A stretch of DNA of 64,000 nt, from positions 2,232,001 through 2,296,000 of the forward strand of contig VDMD01000002.1 in assembly GCA_007026445.1 (NCBI GenBank). The letters are read 5' to 3'. Below, in pieces: positions 59,052 through 64,000 of this stretch. The DNA is from Schizophyllum amplum. Taxonomy: Eukaryota > Basidiomycota > Agaricomycetes > Agaricales > Schizophyllaceae. Both the position numbers and the translations under genes were made by a program. The stretch's first letter is position 1. Each line of letters begins with the position of its first letter. The notes under the pieces were generated by a model. The model was not told the origin of the DNA and did no database searches. It saw only the letters and a list, made by a program, of their open reading frames with translations.

Positions 59052-60794
59052 ATGTCCGCCACGAACACTTCTCCCTCTTCCGCCATGAAGAAACCCCAGC
59101 AGCCGCCTGTGGGCTCCGATTCGCCACCAAAGGTGCCCGCGAAGTCGCAGCTCCAGAGTCAGGCGCAGGCCGCGCACAACAAGCAGGCGTCGACAAAGGC
59201 GCAGCCGCTGCATCCTTCGAAGAACCACGCTCTGCAGCCCGGGCAGAAGAAGGTCCCTCACCGCTCGGGCAAGCCTATCATCAACTGGCTGCAGCGGAAA
59301 TGGACGGGTACGGTCAGGTCGAAGAGGACTGCGGAGAACATGCACGCGGCGGCGGAGATGGGCAGGACGAAGGGAAGGAAGGACCGCATGTCCTCGCGCT
59401 CGTCGTCCAGGGCGGTGTCGTCCCCTCTGCCCTCGCCCGGGGTCACCGCGCGCCCGAGCAAGCTGGAGCCTATCGCACCCGTGCGACGCAAGACGGTGTC
59501 ACTGAACGGGGACGATATTTCGCCGCGCTCCTCCCTGTCCGATGACCGATCGTCGCTCCCGTCCTCCCTTGCCCGCGACTCGACATACTCTGCCATCCGC
59601 GCGCTGGAGGCGGATGAGGATGCGTCAATGCGTCCCCTCCCCCCGAGCTCACCGCCCTCCCCCTCTCCATCTAGGTCGTCATCTTCGTACCTCTCCGACC
59701 CACACACGTTCAAGAGCATGGCAGCCAGCACAAAGCCCACCACCCTGCTTAGCGTCGATCTCAACGGCGGCATGGCCCACATCGCGCAAGCGCCGCTGAC
59801 GCCATCGGGGCACCGGCAGCGTACCACGCATGCCCGTACCTCGTCCAATGGCACCAACCTGATAAACAGTGGCGCGTCCATCACCTTTTCGGCGCTTCCA
59901 CCGTCGCCTACACGTTCCAATACGGCGGACTCTACAACAGGCGATTTCACTCAAGCTCCACTGCACACCGCACATCACCCCCGCAATAATCCACGACCTT
60001 CGTCGCCGCCTATCGACAATGCGTCCGTCTTCACCCTCGCCTCCTCGGCCTACGCGATTCCGGGCATGCGCTCCGGCCCTGCGTTGAACGGCTGGAGCTC
60101 AGCGCCACCGTCTGCGCTTGGTTATGGAGATTCAATCTCGCATATGGACAGCATCGGCTACCCCGATGCCGAGAGCAACAGTCACTGGGGTCTCGGGGAC
60201 GAAGGCAACGACGAGCGTGACTTCGATGCAAGCGTCCGTGCATTGCGCCCGCGGAGCTCGAGGAGAGGCAGCTGGGAGAGCGAGGCGAGCAGGTGGAGCG
60301 CTCGGGTGCAAGGCGCCGGGACCTCGTCCATGCACGGCACGTCGCTCATTCGCGAGCGCAGCTTGTGGACTACCAATAGCCTCAAGACGGGCAACCCAAG
60401 TGAGCTGGACAATGGCGACCAGGATGAGTACGACTACACGTCTGCGCCGGGCGACGTGCAGGAGGTCATCGCTGAAGAGGACCCGGTCGCAGGGGAGAAG
60501 GGTCAGGATTCGAGTATGACGGTGACTAAACCGGCTGCGTCGACGGAGGAAGCGCCCTTGCTACATGTCAAGGACACGGTCGGGCGCAAGCTGTCCAGCG
60601 AGACCATCGGCACCCCGAATCCAGCTAGCGCGGTTGACGATGATCGCAGCGGTCTCCCGAAGTCTTCGTCTGAGACGGAGATTGCGACGCCCTTGAAGGA
60701 GCAGCTTACGCCGAAGGAAGAGCTCGCGAAGGTGAACGATGATGATGCGTCGCCGTCGAAAGACAAGGAGTTGCTCTTGACCCCGACGCTGTGA
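59052..60794 (+). CDS. Uncharacterised largely disordered protein, single exon
   Basis: One uninterrupted frame of about 580 residues; unusual here, where nearly all genes are split. The chain is rich in Ser, Pro, Thr and acidic residues. One segment near residues 73-95 looks structured and basic (SGKPIINWLQRKWTGTVRSK) and could form an amphipathic helix contacting membrane or nucleic acid. Further points are a cluster of SPxR/SxxSS phosphosite-like motifs, a tract of Pro and Ser near 200-220, and an acidic C-terminus. Third positions are strongly GC-rich, which supports coding. I recognise no domain. The ATG at 59052 was chosen because the preceding in-frame residues read like C/T-rich leader. 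Confidence 0.7.
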   Translation: MSATNTSPSSAMKKPQQPPVGSDSPPKVPAKSQLQSQAQAAHNKQASTKAQPLHPSKNHALQPGQKKVPHRSGKPIINWLQRKWTGTVRSKRTAENMHAAAEMGRTKGRKDRMSSRSSSRAVSSPLPSPGVTARPSKLEPIAPVRRKTVSLNGDDISPRSSLSDDRSSLPSSLARDSTYSAIRALEADEDASMRPLPPSSPPSPSPSRSSSSYLSDPHTFKSMAASTKPTTLLSVDLNGGMAHIAQAPLTPSGHRQRTTHARTSSNGTNLINSGASITFSALPPSPTRSNTADSTTGDFTQAPLHTAHHPRNNPRPSSPPIDNASVFTLASSAYAIPGMRSGPALNGWSSAPPSALGYGDSISHMDSIGYPDAESNSHWGLGDEGNDERDFDASVRALRPRSSRRGSWESEASRWSARVQGAGTSSMHGTSLIRERSLWTTNSLKTGNPSELDNGDQDEYDYTSAPGDVQEVIAEEDPVAGEKGQDSSMTVTKPAASTEEAPLLHVKDTVGRKLSSETIGTPNPASAVDDDRSGLPKSSSETEIATPLKEQLTPKEELAKVNDDDASPSKDKELLLTPTL

Positions 60795-61662
60795 TTACGA
60801 TTAGGTTGCGAATGCCTACGACCTCGTGCTGTGATTGTGGGTGAGTCCTGCTTTCGCCTATGTCCTCGTCCTTGTCTTGCTGACTGCCGTGTTTAGCCAT
60901 GTACAATATCTTCATGCATATCATCCGGCTACCCCCTTCTCTGTCTTTGTCTGTCGATTAACTGAACCGACTCCCGCCGTCACTCACTTACGCCCCGTCA
61001 CCTATTTCCTGCGTCCTTTCGTGTTCCTTGCGTCCTCTCGCACCGTATCGAAGTATGCTTTCACTATCGTCCGTGATGATCTCTGTACATAGGTATCCTG
61101 TCTTGCGATGGAAGCGTGTCGTGCCCTATCGTTCCCTTCCTTGACGATCCTCGGAGGTTCGCTGCTTTATCATGTATCGTCCTGCCCTCGTCCCACAATC
61201 CTCCTTGCCTCGTCCCGCGTGCTCAATCCTGATTCTGATTGGTATTGCTCTGGTATTGCTTAGGAAGTGGGAGCTCGCTGCTCGCGTGCTGGCTGTGTGT
61301 TGACTGTCTCTTCGCTTCATGATGCGTCCATGTCTACTGGTCGGTAAGTCTTCGCCTAAGGTCGGTATCCGTGCACGTTCTCCCCACATCTCGCAGTCGC
61401 ACTGCGTCAGCCAAAGTCGGCCGCTACTTACTCGCTTATCACGGGGCCGCGTCAGGGACCCCCGCACCGCGTCCAAGTTCAACGTGCGGAGAAAAGGGTC
61501 ACGCGCCGCCTCGCGCCCGCGGACGCCTATAGCATGCCATCACCTGGCATCACGGTCTCTGCTGGTTAAGTATAAAGGTGGGTAATGAGCGGGTTGTGGG
61601 GAGACCTCACCGTTCGCTGCACGTCCTTGGTCGGAATCCGATTCACGTCCCTTTGGCCTGCC
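60795..61662. other. Intergenic region upstream of the GH125 gene
   Basis: 868 bp. The first 300 nt are C/T-rich. TATAAAG at 61571-61577 lies 86 nt before the ATG at 61663. Near 61441-61480 are GGGG and CCCCCGC strings that fit the CreA core. No gene seen. Confidence 0.5.
61571..61577 (+). promoter_or_regulatory. TATA box of the GH125 gene
   Basis: TATAAAG, followed after about 30 nt by the likely start of transcription. The first ATG after that point is 61663, which decides the start codon used here. Confidence 0.55.
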
Positions 61663-64000
61663 ATGTTCGACTTTGCGCGGATGAAGATGAAGCTGGCGTT
61701 GCTGAGCGCATCGCTGCTGGGAAGCGCGGCCGTTGTGCGCGGGCAGTGTCCCGACTATACGGAATTTGCGCAGGTGGGTGGCTTGGTGATCTATGTGCGC
61801 CGGAAGACCTGACTAGGGTGCTTGCGTTTGTTAGAAAGCGCAGGGGAGTCCGTCGACGGGGGCGTTGGGCCTTCCATATATGCGTCCGGCTCCGGCGTGC
61901 CGTACGTTCAACAGTACGGCAGTGGAGGTGGGTGTTGGACTTGCTTCGAGTGGAATAAAGGTGTTGGGTAGCTGAACATGACTACCAGAAAGTGATCTCG
62001 GATATGAAGGAGCTCATCAGGGATCCGGACCTGGCGCGCTTGTTCGAGAATACGTTTCCTAATGCAAGTTGTTCGATTTCTCTCGTCGGATTTGCACTGC
62101 TTATCGTTGTATTATTGCCTCCCTTTCATAGACTCTCGGTGAGCGCACTGTGCAAGAGAGCTTGCGCATTGACTGATAGTGACCAGACACGACCGTGAGG
62201 TACTTCAACGCTGTAAGTTATTCTCTCTGGCAGCACCGTCGACCGCACCTGCTGAGTCGACTTGTGCATAGACGGAGAACCTCGCGTTCATCATTACTGG
62301 GGTACGTCTGTGTCTCTGCGTCTTGTGTAAGACCCTGCTCACCGAGAGTATCATAGGACATCACGTTAGTGAACCCGCCAATCGTAATCGGGAATTTCGC
62401 TAAGCTTCAGGCAGTGCTCAGTGGCTTCGCGACACGGCTAACCAGGTAGGCAGACGATATACACTCTTGACTCTGACGCATTGTTGACGAGTTACTAGTT
62501 CGCTCACTATGCGCCTCTCTTGTCGATAGACGAGGAGCTCGCCACCCTTGTCAAGGGCGTCATCAATAATGAGGCCCGCTACGTCGCGGAGTACCCGTAT
62601 TGTATGACCGTCTTACCTTGGTTCCTCGACAAGATTGCGCTGAAGCACATGCAGGCGGCGCTTTCCAGCCACCGCTGGAGAGCGGACTGGAGCCTTCGTA
62701 TAATGAGTGGGCGGATGGCGTTACAGTGAATCCGTGAGTGTTTCAAAAGTCGAGCAGTGGGCTGCCCAGTTTTATCGTGCTTCAGGCAGGTCGACAACAC
62801 GACGGTCTTCGAATGCAAGGTGAGTACAGTAGCTTTTCTTTGGAATCTCTATGCTGATTATATGCAGTACGAGCTTGACTCCCTGCTCGGGTTCATCAAG
62901 CTGTCGAGGTCGTATTACGAAGCCACGAATGATGCCTCAATCATCAACGACAACTGTGAGTATCGACCCTCCCGTCCTCTTTACAGGACGACCTTACTGT
63001 AACAATCGCTGAACACCACCCGCAGGGAAAGCCGCCATCGATCAGATCTTCCGCGTCATGGACGAGCAGTCGCAATCCACCTTCGACGACGACTGGAACT
63101 ACGTCTCGTACTACAACTGGACTGGGGGAGGCGGCGCCCTCTCCCCGCAGGTCTTCAACGACGGTAATGGCGAGCCGAAGATGTACACGGGCATGGTGGG
63201 TCGCGTCCATTATTTCTTGGGAGGTTCCCGCTTGGAAGGTTTTATTACTGACAAGGCCCTCAGGTTGGCACCCACCACCGCCCGTCGGACGATCTGAGCG
63301 TGTTTGGTAAGCCCTGCGCGTCTGGGTGGTATATCAGAGGGCTAAAGTGCCATCCAGCCTTCCTTACCCCCGCCAACGCGATGCTAAGTGTTGAGCTGAT
63401 CCACATGGCCGACATGCTGGAGGATGCTGGTGTGCTCTCCAATGTCAGCGATGCTGCGCGCCAGTGGAGCTCGCAGGTACACGACGCGATTTGGAACTAT
63501 ACGGTGAGCGTCGTGCATTGTTCCCGCACAAACATAGTTGACGGAAGATGGTGAAGGTTATTGACGATGTCTTTGCGTACGAGACCAACGGTATGGGACA
63601 CTGTTTGCCTACGTATCACGACTTTGTACTGACTGTTATGTAGGCTTTGGTGGGCGCTTCGTCATGGACGATGCGAATGTTCCGGTATGTCTGTCTGCTA
63701 CCAGTCTATCTCGGCTTGCTGGAATGTCCGAAGTCTCTACTGTCCTTGCCGTATCTCGGCTTTGTCGAGAAGGACGACCCGGCCTATGTGAAGACTAAGA
63801 GCGTGTTGCTTTCGCGGCTCAACCCATACTACGCTGAGGGACAGAACTTTTCGGGTGTTGGGTGCGTTATACTCTTTTCCGGTGCATGCAGCACCGCTTA
63901 GCGTACGTTCTCAACAGCGGGCCGCATGTAACTCCCTACTCGCCTTGGTATGTCTGTTGGCAGTTGGACGTCCCATCGAGTGCCTGACTTCCTTGCAGGC
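61663..64000 (+). CDS. GH125 exo-alpha-1,6-mannosidase, secreted, 3' end beyond window
   Basis: Exons traced in order: 61663-61773, 61835-61927, 61989-62063, 62132-62138, 62187-62212, then through about a dozen more to the last complete one, ending near 63950 (THVTPYSPW region); the next begins at 63999. A signal peptide (KLALLSASLLGSAAVVRG) implies secretion. GH125 blocks: CRTFNSTAVEKVISDMKELI, FPNTLDTTVRYFN, FIITGDITAQWLRDTANQF, GMVGTHHRPSDDL, and FVMDDANVPSLLSLPYLGF. Known GH125 enzymes remove terminal alpha-1,6-mannose from glycans, possibly including cell-wall mannan. It includes a 7-nt exon behind a GC-AG intron. Two starts are possible (61663 or 61681); both give a signal peptide. Confidence 0.88.

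Overview
The window is nuclear DNA of a filamentous basidiomycete, probably a mushroom-forming Agaricomycete. Genes are dense, carry many 45-60 nt introns (donors GTGCGT, GTGAGT or GTAAGT; branch sites like CTGAC or CTAAC), show GC-rich third codon positions, and are often paired head to head over 100-350 bp. I rebuilt exon-intron models by hand. For every complete multi-exon gene the summed exons give an open frame divisible by three.

Left arm, 0-37 kb, compact housekeeping genes. YTP1-like membrane protein (+). A protein-degradation block: PRE3 (20S beta1, -), RPN12 (19S lid, +) and PRE10 (20S alpha7, -), followed by NUP82 (+). A GH105 unsaturated-uronyl hydrolase (-) divergent from an anion:cation-symporter MFS permease (+), a plausible pectin-fragment pair. 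TAF9 (-)/ISU1 (+). PEX11 (-)/Tctex-type dynein light chain (+). An SRK1/RCK2-type CAMK kinase (+). PRP31 (+). A NIPA magnesium transporter (-)/SEC12 (+). A membrane-anchored YtcJ-type amidohydrolase (+). A small predicted mitochondrial coiled-coil protein (-). TVP38 (+).

Middle, 37-53 kb, two gene-poor islands of about 7 kb each on either side of a single HSF-type transcription factor (44.2-46.3 kb). They hold no recognisable protein gene, but do hold two TA-flanked foldback (MITE-like) elements, one of them palindromic end to end over 246 bp, a possible terminal-repeat remnant, short tandem repeats and minus-strand intron-like signals.

Right arm, 53-64 kb, gene-dense again: an FPK1/NRC-2 flippase-type AGC kinase, LEU1 (isopropylmalate isomerase), an uncharacterised disordered protein, and the 5' part of a secreted GH125 exo-alpha-1,6-mannosidase that runs off the right edge.

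The main novelties are the palindromic foldback element and its relative, several micro-exons (7, 8, 13, 16 and 19 nt), two inferred GC-AG introns, the clustering of three proteasome genes, and the isolation of the HSF gene between two repeat-bearing islands. I found no CRISPR array, rRNA or convincing tRNA, and no intact transposase or reverse transcriptase.
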